Source: JBHHYS01 sp046757645 (GTDB lineage: Bacteria; Acidobacteriota; Terriglobia; Acidiferrales; 2-02-FULL-67-57). Taken from it: a stretch of DNA of 11,393 bases. The notes under the pieces were generated by a model. The model had not been told where the DNA came from and ran no database searches. It saw only the letters and a list, made by a program, of their open reading frames with translations. Location of the stretch: positions 1-11,393 of the forward strand of contig JBHHYS010000076.1 of assembly GCA_046757645.1 (NCBI GenBank). Reading direction: 5' to 3'. The translations under genes were made by a program, and so were the position numbers. Each line of letters begins with the position of its first letter. Position 1 is the first letter of the stretch. This document shows, piece after piece, positions 1 through 7,281 of this stretch.

Positions 1-1
1 A

Positions 2-16
2 TCCCGCTAGGCGGGA
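2..16. terminator. Small GC-rich hairpin beyond the kinase gene
   Basis: The bases TCCCGC and GCGGGA are perfect reverse complements separated by TAG, giving a 6-bp stem with a 3-base loop. It lies about 160 bases past the stop of the minus-strand kinase gene and could end that transcript. The T-tract that a Rho-independent terminator would need on the minus strand would fall outside the window, so this is only a possibility. Confidence 0.2.
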
Positions 17-27
17 CGGCCTTCCTC

Positions 28-74
28 GCCGCTACCGAGTTTCGCTTTTCGTTTTTCGGTTTTCGAGCCGCTAC
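28..74. repeat. TTTTCG-rich short repeat flanked by GCCGCTAC direct repeats
   Basis: Positions 40-65 hold four T-rich units (TTTCG, TTTTCG, TTTTTCG, TTTTCG) with single-base spacers. The octamer GCCGCTAC occurs on each side, at 28-35 and 67-74. The stretch is non-coding, downstream of the kinase gene. It looks like an extragenic repeat element or simple-sequence expansion. No function can be read from it. The rest of 1-173 holds nothing else I can support. Confidence 0.35.
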
Positions 75-173
75 GGCGGGAAGTTCATGCGGCGCAGCAA
101 CTCGGGGAAGCGGGGAGCGTCGCCCGCCGGGGGTCGCTACGTGTCTGCATACAGAGGTGAATCGAGAACGCGC

Positions 174-3047
174 TCAGTATCCTTTCAGCTTTGCGTACTC
201 TTGCTGAGCCTCTTGCAGGATGGGGACGTCCGGGTCGGCGTCTTTCCACAGCGCCAGGAAGTCCTGGTAGGCGCGGCGGCTGCGGGTGGTGTCGCCCGCC
301 TGGGCGTAGGCCCGCGCCAGCCCCAGACGCGCCAGTGGATGAACAATAGAAAGCGGATCAACGCCCCGGCGGTCTAAAATCTTCTGAAACTCCGCCGCCG
401 CCTTGGTTCCCTCTCCCTGGTCGAGATAGGCGTAGCCACGAATAAAGTTCGTTCCCAGCTCCCCACGCTCGTAGGGAGTAGCGGCCTGGAGCAGCTCAAT
501 CGCCCTGGTGGGATTCCCCCGTTGGATTTCGATGGTGGCACGGATGCCGGGAAGAGCGCGCGCGTTGACCAGGGTATCCTTCGGAAAGCGCTCCGCCAGC
601 TCCTTTGCCAGCGCTTGGGCTTCGGCCTCAAAACCAGCCCGCGCCAGCGCACCAGCCGCGATACCCATTGTGCCCCGCGTCCGCGCAATCGCTAGCGCTG
701 CTCGCGCCCGATCGCGCGCCTGCCGAGAATTCCCGAATTCTGCCTCCGTCGCCGCCTCGATTGCGGTCATGAAGGCAGCGCTTTCGCTCAACTTGAGCCG
801 CTGCAACAGCTCGGCTGACTGGCGGGAAAACTCTCTGGCCTTTTTCGGCCGGCCCGACCAAGCCGCCGCGACCGCTTGAATAGCCAGACCCCAACCCGCA
901 TACGGCCCGCCCGCGCCTGCAAACCATTCGGCCTCCCGCTTCAAGGCAGTCGTATCATCCTGCGCAACGGCAATTTGATACAGCGATAGGTGGCAAGACA
1001 CACTTTCGATCCCCCGGGCTGCGGCTTTCTCGCAGACCGATTTAACCTCCTCGAAGCGGTTGAGACCCATGTACGCCTTCGTTAGGGCGTCATAAGGAAA
1101 AACACTGTCCGGGTCCAGGCGAAGCGCTTCCTGCGCGTTTTCGAGAGCTTTATCGTATTGCCCGATGCCGCTGTACAGGCCGGCCACGTTGTTGGGCGGC
1201 GCCATATCTCGGGGATAGGTCTGTTTCCAGAGCTCATAAGTTTCGATGGCCTTGTCAATTTCCCGGGTGACGCCGTCGTAGTAGTGCGCGGAGATATAAA
1301 ATTTCTCCCGCTCGCTAACCCGCTCCCGCCGCTCAAACGCCTTCTTGTAGTACTCAATCGAAGATTCGGTCTGAAACAGATTGCCGTGGACCGTTCCCAG
1401 CCGGGCATAGGCCATGGCGAAATTGGGGTCGAGCTCAACGGCACGCTTGAAAAAAGGGATGGATTCGACTTCTGCTCCCTTCGCGCGCTGCTCCACACCC
1501 AGGTTGTAGGCTTTGAGCGCCTCCAGCGACGAAGTGGTAGCCCGTTCGACTGGCGTGTCATATTTCTCAATCGAGCTAAGCGATTCGCCCAGCTTCCTGC
1601 GCAGCCGCGACGCTGCTTCACCCAACGCCCCCAGCACTTCCTCTTTGCCGGCGGCCTCCACCTGCTCTCGCGCCAGGGACTCATCCGTCTGGCAATTGAT
1701 GGCATTGAGAGTAATGACGTAATTCTGGCCCAGGCCGGCGATGGAACCCGCCAGCATCGCCTTGATGCCCTGGCGTTGGCAGATTTCCCGGGCAATGGGA
1801 GTCGTCACTCGCGTGTCCGGTGAGCGGCCCATGAAGCGCAGCGTCTCCCGCACTCGCTGCTCGGGAACAATGTTCAAGAAGGGTGATTCTTCCAGCTTCA
1901 CTGCCAGCGCCTGCTTGAGCGTTCCGTCAAAGACCGGCTCGCCCGTGGTGTTGACGAAATCCGCCAGCAGGATGTAATCGCTTTCGGTCATCGCCGGCGC
2001 CCGCTGGAAATAAAAGAATGCCGCGGCCACCAACAGCGCCACCCCCACAGCCACCGGGACGAAGAGTTTCCAGCGCCGCGTGCCGCTTGGCGCTTCACCG
2101 GCTTGGGCCGCTGTGGCGGCGGCAGCCGGGCCGCTGGGTGCGGCGGCCCCGCTCACGGCGGTGACTCGAGATGAATCCGTATCGCGCTTCAGGCGCTGCA
2201 AGTCCGCCCGCAGGTCGGAGGCGGTTTGGTAGCGCAAGTTGGGATCTTTCTCCAGCGCCTTGTTGAGGATGTGCTCCAATTCCGCGGGCACCACCGGGTT
2301 CAGCCGCACCGGCGCGGTCGGCACCCGGTTCAGGATGGCGTCGAAGATGAGCGCGGAAGTGCTGCCGGTGAAGGCCTGACGGCCGGTGGCCATTTCATAG
2401 AGCACCACGCCGAAGGAGAAGATGTCGGTGCGGGCGTCCACCTCCTCCCCGCGGGCCTGCTCGGGCGACATATAGGCCACCGTGCCCAGCGCCGTGCCCG
2501 GGCTGGTCAAGTGCTCCGCGCCGCTGGCGGTCAAGTCCGCCGCCCGGCCCACGGCTTCGGCCACGCGCTCCCGCTTGGGTATGGGCTTGGCCAGCCCGAA
2601 GTCGAGGATTTTTGCCTGGCCGCGCTGGGTGACGAGAATGTTGGCCGGCTTGATGTCCCGATGGGTGATTCCCTTGGCGTGGGCCGCCTCCAGCGCATCG
2701 GCAATCTGAATCCCCAGGGCCAGCAGCTTGTCGGTGGCCACCGGCTTGCCAGCGGCGTGCTCCTTGAGCGTCTGGCCCTCGAGCAATTCCATCACGATGA
2801 AAGGTCGGCGGTTGTGCTCGCCGATTTCGTGAATCGTGCAAATGTTCGGGTGGTTGAGCGCGGCGCTCGCCCGGGCTTCCCGCAGGAATCGCTCCAGCGC
2901 CTGGCGGTCCTGGGAAATCTCTTCCGGCAGGAACTTCAAGGCGACGCTCCGGCCCAAGGTTGTGTCCTCGGCCCGATAGACTTCGCCCATGCCGCCCGCG
3001 CCCAGCTTCTCCACAACGCGATAGTGCGAGATGGTCTGGCCAATCAT
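174..3047 (-). CDS. Membrane-anchored Ser/Thr protein kinase with C-terminal TPR sensor region
   Basis: This is a 957-residue Hanks-type kinase of the PknB/Stk class that should phosphorylate Ser/Thr on partner proteins from the cytoplasmic side of the membrane. All catalytic marks are visible: glycine loop GAGGMGEV at 16-23, ATP lysine K38 in VALK, helix-C glutamate E57, HRDIKPAN at 129-136 (catalytic D131), DFG at 149-151 and SPEQARG at 194-200. An activation-segment insert of about 40 residues contains several Thr/Ser. An Ala/Pro-rich linker (about 295-323) leads to one transmembrane helix (about 328-347). Residues 355-490 resemble the TolB/FlgO-like segment often found in acidobacterial kinases, and TPR-like helical pairs follow from about 505 to the end. 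The ATG start gives the classical opening MIGQTISHYRVVEKL; no clear Shine-Dalgarno precedes it. It stands alone, divergent from the SEC-C gene. The kinase call is firm; signal and substrates are unknown. Confidence 0.95.
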   Translation of the reverse strand: MIGQTISHYRVVEKLGAGGMGEVYRAEDTTLGRSVALKFLPEEISQDRQALERFLREARASAALNHPNICTIHEIGEHNRRPFIVMELLEGQTLKEHAAGKPVATDKLLALGIQIADALEAAHAKGITHRDIKPANILVTQRGQAKILDFGLAKPIPKRERVAEAVGRAADLTASGAEHLTSPGTALGTVAYMSPEQARGEEVDARTDIFSFGVVLYEMATGRQAFTGSTSALIFDAILNRVPTAPVRLNPVVPAELEHILNKALEKDPNLRYQTASDLRADLQRLKRDTDSSRVTAVSGAAAPSGPAAAATAAQAGEAPSGTRRWKLFVPVAVGVALLVAAAFFYFQRAPAMTESDYILLADFVNTTGEPVFDGTLKQALAVKLEESPFLNIVPEQRVRETLRFMGRSPDTRVTTPIAREICQRQGIKAMLAGSIAGLGQNYVITLNAINCQTDESLAREQVEAAGKEEVLGALGEAASRLRRKLGESLSSIEKYDTPVERATTSSLEALKAYNLGVEQRAKGAEVESIPFFKRAVELDPNFAMAYARLGTVHGNLFQTESSIEYYKKAFERRERVSEREKFYISAHYYDGVTREIDKAIETYELWKQTYPRDMAPPNNVAGLYSGIGQYDKALENAQEALRLDPDSVFPYDALTKAYMGLNRFEEVKSVCEKAAARGIESVSCHLSLYQIAVAQDDTTALKREAEWFAGAGGPYAGWGLAIQAVAAAWSGRPKKAREFSRQSAELLQRLKLSESAAFMTAIEAATEAEFGNSRQARDRARAALAIARTRGTMGIAAGALARAGFEAEAQALAKELAERFPKDTLVNARALPGIRATIEIQRGNPTRAIELLQAATPYERGELGTNFIRGYAYLDQGEGTKAAAEFQKILDRRGVDPLSIVHPLARLGLARAYAQAGDTTRSRRAYQDFLALWKDADPDVPILQEAQQEYAKLKGY

Positions 3048-3218
3048 AGGAGATAAACCCTGTCCCCGCAGCCCCTTGCGCCCGCCATCTTAGGCGGCGC
3101 CTGCGCGTAAGTCAACACGAGCGGGGGATAGGAGACAGGGCGTTCTGAAACTGCCCTCCCTGTGGCCACAAGCGCACGTAAGAACAATTAAACTATGTAT
3201 CCGAGATAGAATCACTAT
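3048..3218. promoter_or_regulatory. Divergent intergenic region with an inverted repeat
   Basis: These 171 bases separate the divergent kinase and SEC-C genes, so promoters for both should lie here. An inverted repeat ACAGGG (3135-3140) / CCCTGT (3158-3163) encloses a second one, AGGGC (3137-3141) / GCCCT (3153-3157), and might be an operator. I see no convincing -35/-10 pair. An upstream ATG at 3195 in the SEC-C frame reaches a stop after four codons, which supports 3219 as that gene's start. Confidence 0.3.
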
Positions 3219-4751
3219 ATGGTTGAATCATCGCCAAACAACCCCTCCAGCTCAGTAGTTGTGCGTTCTGAGGGTGTCACCGCATCAGAACGATATTTGG
3301 GAAAGCTATGCAGGCGTTCTTTCTTGTCGCTTTGGAGCTATCCCGGAGTGTTTCGAGATCAGGGCCGCTCCAACGGCAAAGGTAATGGAAAAGAGGCTTG
3401 TGACATTCTAGTTGTTTTTGAAAACCACATCATTATTTTCAGTGATAAGGAATGCCACTTTGCTGATTCCGGCGATTTGAAACTGGACTGGGCACGTTGG
3501 TATAAGAAAGCAATCCTAAAATCCGCCGCACAAGTGTGGGGCGCGGAACGCTGGATAAGAGAATTTCCCAACCGCCTGTTCTTGGATAACCAATGCACCA
3601 TCCCATTCCCAATCACCCTACCTGATCCTGCGAACGGGATTTTCCATCGCATTGTGGTTGCGCACGATGCGTCCCGGCGGTGCCGCGAACTGCTGGGAGG
3701 CAGTGGAAGCCTGATGCTCGATAGCAGCTTGATCGGTGATGCGCACCTAAACCAGCCATTCACAATCGGTCAGATCAACCCTGATAAGGGTTACGTCCAC
3801 GTGTTGGACGACACCACGTTGGAGATTCTTATGAGCACACTCGATACGATCAGCGGCTTCACCGCATACCTGACGAAGAAAGAACGGTTTCTGACCGGGG
3901 ACAAGGTGGTGCTGGCCGCAGGGGAAGAGGAACTGTTGGCCGTGTACTTGACTAAGATGAACAGCGCGGGCGAACACGACTTTGTTATCAAAGGAGATTT
4001 CGATGTTCTGAGCTTCCCTGAGGGGTCCTGGGAAGAGTTTACTCGCAGCCCTGAAAGACAGGCGCAAATCGAAAGCAACCATATCAGCTACACATGGGAC
4101 AGCCTAATTGAAAAATTTGCGTTCCATGCCATGACAGGCACGCAGTATTTCACAACTGGAAGGGCCTTGAGCGAGCAGGAAACAATGTTCCGGTTTTTGG
4201 CTCGGGAACCAAGGACGCGGCGGCGACTGCTAGCCATTAGCCTTCATGAGGTGCTGGAGCGAAGCATTCATTCGCGCGCCCCTTGGGACGCCCGCGTCAT
4301 GGAGCCGTCTAACGTCGGCGATCCTCATTATGTCTTCCTGTTTGTAAAGCGTCAGCCAGACCTTTCGGACGCGGAATACCGAAACCTGCGGATGAACCTA
4401 TTATCTGATTACTGCCACGTAACGAAGCTCAGATTTCCGCAGGCGATACATATCATCGGTATTGCTAGTGAAGCTGGGATTGTTCCGCGCCGCTCAGAGG
4501 ATTGCCTCTATCTCAACGCTTCCGATTGGAATGCGGAAGCTGAGGCAAAAGCACGAGAAATTCAACAGCGGTTCGGACTGCTCAAGCAGGTGAAGCCTGG
4601 GAGAGAGCGAGAACATGAATATCCTGTGGATCACACGGGCAAACCGCGAAGGACGATGCTCTCACGCAATTCACCCTGCCCATGCGGTTCAGGAAAGCGA
4701 TTCAAGCGATGCCACGGCAAGGGTCTCCTTGACAAGAAAGATAGGCGGTAG
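3219..4751 (+). CDS. SEC-C motif protein with possible diverged nuclease-like N-terminus
   Basis: The 510-residue product ends in a clear SEC-C zinc-binding motif: NSPCPCGSGKRFKRCHG with ligands C487, C489, C498 and H499. This element recurs at the C-terminus of SecA and many accessory proteins. The N-terminal third contains GKEACDILVVFENHIIIF then SDKE (residues 57-78), an acidic residue, a hydrophobic strand pair and a D-K pair. The layout recalls PD-(D/E)xK or NERD-type nuclease cores (E59, D62, D76, K77), but the final motif reads S-D-K, so catalysis is uncertain. No transmembrane helix is visible. The ATG at 3219 is the first usable start; its ribosome site is weak. The gene is far poorer in GC than its neighbours (23 of 60 bases in 3421-3480), suggesting transfer. 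It may be a stand-alone accessory or defence gene. The ORF and the SEC-C motif are firm; the nuclease idea is inference. Confidence 0.85.
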   Translation: MVESSPNNPSSSVVVRSEGVTASERYLGKLCRRSFLSLWSYPGVFRDQGRSNGKGNGKEACDILVVFENHIIIFSDKECHFADSGDLKLDWARWYKKAILKSAAQVWGAERWIREFPNRLFLDNQCTIPFPITLPDPANGIFHRIVVAHDASRRCRELLGGSGSLMLDSSLIGDAHLNQPFTIGQINPDKGYVHVLDDTTLEILMSTLDTISGFTAYLTKKERFLTGDKVVLAAGEEELLAVYLTKMNSAGEHDFVIKGDFDVLSFPEGSWEEFTRSPERQAQIESNHISYTWDSLIEKFAFHAMTGTQYFTTGRALSEQETMFRFLAREPRTRRRLLAISLHEVLERSIHSRAPWDARVMEPSNVGDPHYVFLFVKRQPDLSDAEYRNLRMNLLSDYCHVTKLRFPQAIHIIGIASEAGIVPRRSEDCLYLNASDWNAEAEAKAREIQQRFGLLKQVKPGREREHEYPVDHTGKPRRTMLSRNSPCPCGSGKRFKRCHGKGLLDKKDRR

Positions 4752-4877
4752 TTCCGGGAGATGGCGGGCGGTCCTGAGCTTTGAATCGACGGCCTAAATT
4801 AGCCCGAGTGTTCTAAGAATTGCCGCGAGTAGTTCCTGATTTTTGCGATGCGGTCTGCTGCGAGCGACGGGCGGGGT
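4752..4877. other. Short convergent intergenic gap
   Basis: These 126 bases separate the 3' ends of the SEC-C gene and the minus-strand synthase-like gene. A bidirectional terminator would be expected here, but I see no strong hairpin with a T-tract on either strand. No coding region is supported. Confidence 0.4.
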
Positions 4878-7220
4878 TCACTCGGGGCGAGGGACCAGAG
4901 GCGGGGAACTCTGGCGGCGGAGGCGGTTGAGCTCGTCGTAGATGGGCAGGCGCCCGCGGGGCATCCAGAGGGGCTGGTCGGCGGAAAATTCGAGATAGGG
5001 GTTGTTGTCGGTTACGAGCAGGGCGCCGGCGCTGAAGCGCTCGAGCGTGGCAGCGTCCAAGGCGAAGCTCGCCAGCAGGTCATCCACGGTTTCAAACTTG
5101 AGCCGGGCCAAATCGGCGCTGAGCGCCGGCGAGGCCGCCAGGCGCGTGGGGAGTTCGGCGGGAGTGATTTCGAGCGGCTCCTTCGTCCCGATCAGCAGCC
5201 CGGTGCCGCGGATGATCCAGAGCGAGGCGTGGGGAAAGACCTCGCGGAAAGTGCCGACGATCATCCGGGCGTCCTCCGGGGTGACCAAGTGGAAGGGGAG
5301 CCACTGGCAGAGGACGCCGCGCTCGGTGAGCCGCGCCCGCGCCGCCTGGTAGTACTCCCGGGTGTAGAAGTTCACCATGGTGGCGAACTTGGGCGGCATC
5401 GGCTCGCTGGTGATGACGTCGTAGCGGGTGCGGGTGGCTTCGACGAAGTTGCGCCCGTCCTCCACCCAGGCGCGGGCCCGGGGGTCGCTGAGCACGCGGT
5501 GATTGGCGGCGGCGAAGTAGGGCGCCAAGTCGTAGACCGCGCGGCTGATGTCCACGATGTCGAGCTGCTCGATGGGGTGGAGGCTGGCGGCGCCGGCGGT
5601 GCTGCCCGTCCCGAAGGCGATCACCAGCACCCGCTTCGGCGCGGGGTGCAGCAGCAGCGGCAGGTGGGCCATCATCGGCATGTACTGGCTCATGCGCTCG
5701 TCGGCGGCGGCCACGAACCCGTTGATGTACAGGAAGCGGAAACGGGTCGGCCGGTGCTCATAGATGGCGAAGGTAGCGTCGGCGGTCTCCCGGTAGGCGA
5801 TCATTTCCATCTCCATACCGGGGAACTGCAGCCGGGGATCGCCGAAGGGATCGGGGCGGACGAGCACGCCCCTGCCCAGGGGGACGAGAGCCAGCAGCAC
5901 GACCAGGGCCAGCAACCAGGCGCGCCGCCGGGTGGCGTAGAACCCCAGGCCCAGAGCCACCGCAGCGTGAAGGCCGGCGATGCCCAGGTAGCTGGCCTTC
6001 ACCCCCAGCCCGGGAATCAGCCCGAAGCCCGCCAGCAAAGCCCCCGCGGCCGCCGCCAGCGTGTTCAACAGATAAATCTGCCCCAGCGAGCCGCCTACCC
6101 ACTCCAGGCGCCGCCCCAGGATTTGCACCGTCAGAGGAAACAGCATCCCCGCCAGCGTGGCCGGCACCAGCATCACCACCGCCGCGGTAAAGAACTTGGC
6201 CACCACCTGCCAGTCCGGTCCCACCAGCCAGATGTAGTAGTCGTTCAGGAAAACCAGCTCCCCCAGCAAGGGCAGCTCGGCTAACAATGCTGCGGCCAAC
6301 AACAACTCGACCTGCGCCAACCGGCGCAGCAGCCGCGTGCTTGCCCCGGGCCCCGCTGCCACCGGCCAGCGGGCGGCCAGAAAACTCCCCAGGGCCAGCG
6401 CCAGCAGCAGCGTGCCCAACATCGCGGTAAAGGAGTAGGTGGTGCTGAGCAGGGTGTGCACCAGCGCCCGCGTCCACAGCACTTCCAGCCCCAACACCGT
6501 CACGCCGGAGAGCACCGCTACCCCGATGACGATTCTCTCCTGCCGGGTGAAGCTTCGAGGAGAATTCCTCGCCGGCGGCACCGCCGGAATTGAGTGCAGC
6601 GCGCTGGCGCGAGCGTCGAGGGCCAAAAAGGCCAGGGCGAGAAACAGGTTGGTCGCGACCGCGGTGAAGTTGGTGGTGGCGAGCCCGAAGCGCCCCATCA
6701 AATAAAAGCCTGCCAGCAGGGAGCCGATGACGGCGCCGAGCGTGTTCATCCCATAGAGCCAGCCGAAGTCGCGCCCGAAGCGCTCCGGGGCACGGGCGGC
6801 AAAGCGCACCAGCACCGGCAACGTCCCGCCAATCAGCGTGCAGGGGATGAGCAGAATCAGGAAGGAGAGCAGAAGGCGCACCGCCGGGAGCAGCCAGGCC
6901 TGCTCGCGACCGGCGGCATAGAGCGCCGGATAGAGGAGCGAGATGGCATCGAGCGCCTGGGGCAACAGCAGCGCTGCGGCGGCAATGCCCGCTTCCAGGG
7001 CGGCGTAGAGCCGCAGGGGGCGGGGCAGGCGGTCGGCCAGCCGGCCGAGAAAGTAGGCCCCCAGGGCCAAGCCGGTCATAAAGGAGGTCAGCGCGGCGCT
7101 GACCGCAAAGGTGGTGGAGCCGAAGACCAGGGTGAGCAGGCGCGTCCAGAGAATCTCGTACATCAGCGCCGCCGCACCCGAGAGCAGAAACAGCGCCAGC
7201 AACAGGTGTCGGTAGGGCAT
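4878..7220 (-). CDS. Fused multi-pass membrane protein / spermidine-synthase-like protein
   Basis: This 780-residue protein joins a large membrane domain to a C-terminal Rossmann domain of the spermidine/spermine synthase family. The membrane part (1 to about 450) seems internally duplicated: residues 14-60 (SGAAALMYEILWTRLLTLVFGSTT...) and 238-284 (SGVTVLGLEVLWTRALVHTLLSTT...) align. The Rossmann part (about 475-745) shows a nucleotide-binding loop VLVIAFGTGSTAG at 531-543, an acidic strand end DIVDIS at 554-559, VEDGRNF at 586-592, and TDNNPYLEF at 737-745 as in fused family members. Where soluble spermidine synthases carry the catalytic Asp in a D-x-x-x-P block, this protein has SEPMPP (605-610), so classical aminopropyl transfer to putrescine is doubtful. 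The substrate is unknown. The ATG start begins directly at the first membrane helix, as expected, but no good ribosome site precedes it. It is single in orientation, with an RHS fragment reading away from just upstream of its start. Confidence 0.88.
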   Translation of the reverse strand: MPYRHLLLALFLLSGAAALMYEILWTRLLTLVFGSTTFAVSAALTSFMTGLALGAYFLGRLADRLPRPLRLYAALEAGIAAAALLLPQALDAISLLYPALYAAGREQAWLLPAVRLLLSFLILLIPCTLIGGTLPVLVRFAARAPERFGRDFGWLYGMNTLGAVIGSLLAGFYLMGRFGLATTNFTAVATNLFLALAFLALDARASALHSIPAVPPARNSPRSFTRQERIVIGVAVLSGVTVLGLEVLWTRALVHTLLSTTYSFTAMLGTLLLALALGSFLAARWPVAAGPGASTRLLRRLAQVELLLAAALLAELPLLGELVFLNDYYIWLVGPDWQVVAKFFTAAVVMLVPATLAGMLFPLTVQILGRRLEWVGGSLGQIYLLNTLAAAAGALLAGFGLIPGLGVKASYLGIAGLHAAVALGLGFYATRRRAWLLALVVLLALVPLGRGVLVRPDPFGDPRLQFPGMEMEMIAYRETADATFAIYEHRPTRFRFLYINGFVAAADERMSQYMPMMAHLPLLLHPAPKRVLVIAFGTGSTAGAASLHPIEQLDIVDISRAVYDLAPYFAAANHRVLSDPRARAWVEDGRNFVEATRTRYDVITSEPMPPKFATMVNFYTREYYQAARARLTERGVLCQWLPFHLVTPEDARMIVGTFREVFPHASLWIIRGTGLLIGTKEPLEITPAELPTRLAASPALSADLARLKFETVDDLLASFALDAATLERFSAGALLVTDNNPYLEFSADQPLWMPRGRLPIYDELNRLRRQSSPPLVPRPE

Positions 7221-7281
7221 CAGGCCGCCGCCTAGCCTAACCCAGCCCCCCGAGCGCGTCCAGAGGCGTGCTCGCTCCGGG

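Noticed and set aside
2226..3056. Plus-strand ORF opposite the kinase domain
   Set aside because: Antisense to conserved kinase motifs, with composition typical of a GC-rich shadow frame and no recognisable domain.
3048..3218. Attachment sites or target-site repeats bounding the AT-rich SEC-C gene
   Set aside because: I compared the flanks at 3048-3218 and 4752-4877 by eye and found no matching direct or inverted repeats, and there is no integrase or transposase.
4790..4805. Possible terminator hairpin GGCCTAAATTAGCC between the convergent genes
   Set aside because: The stem needs a bulge, is short and AT-rich at its centre, and has no T-tract on either side.
4848..6284. Long plus-strand ORF of 478 codons opposite the synthase-like gene
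   Set aside because: Its translation is rich in Gly, Gln, His and Arg without any domain pattern and it lies fully antisense to a well-supported membrane protein; it is an open-frame shadow of high GC.
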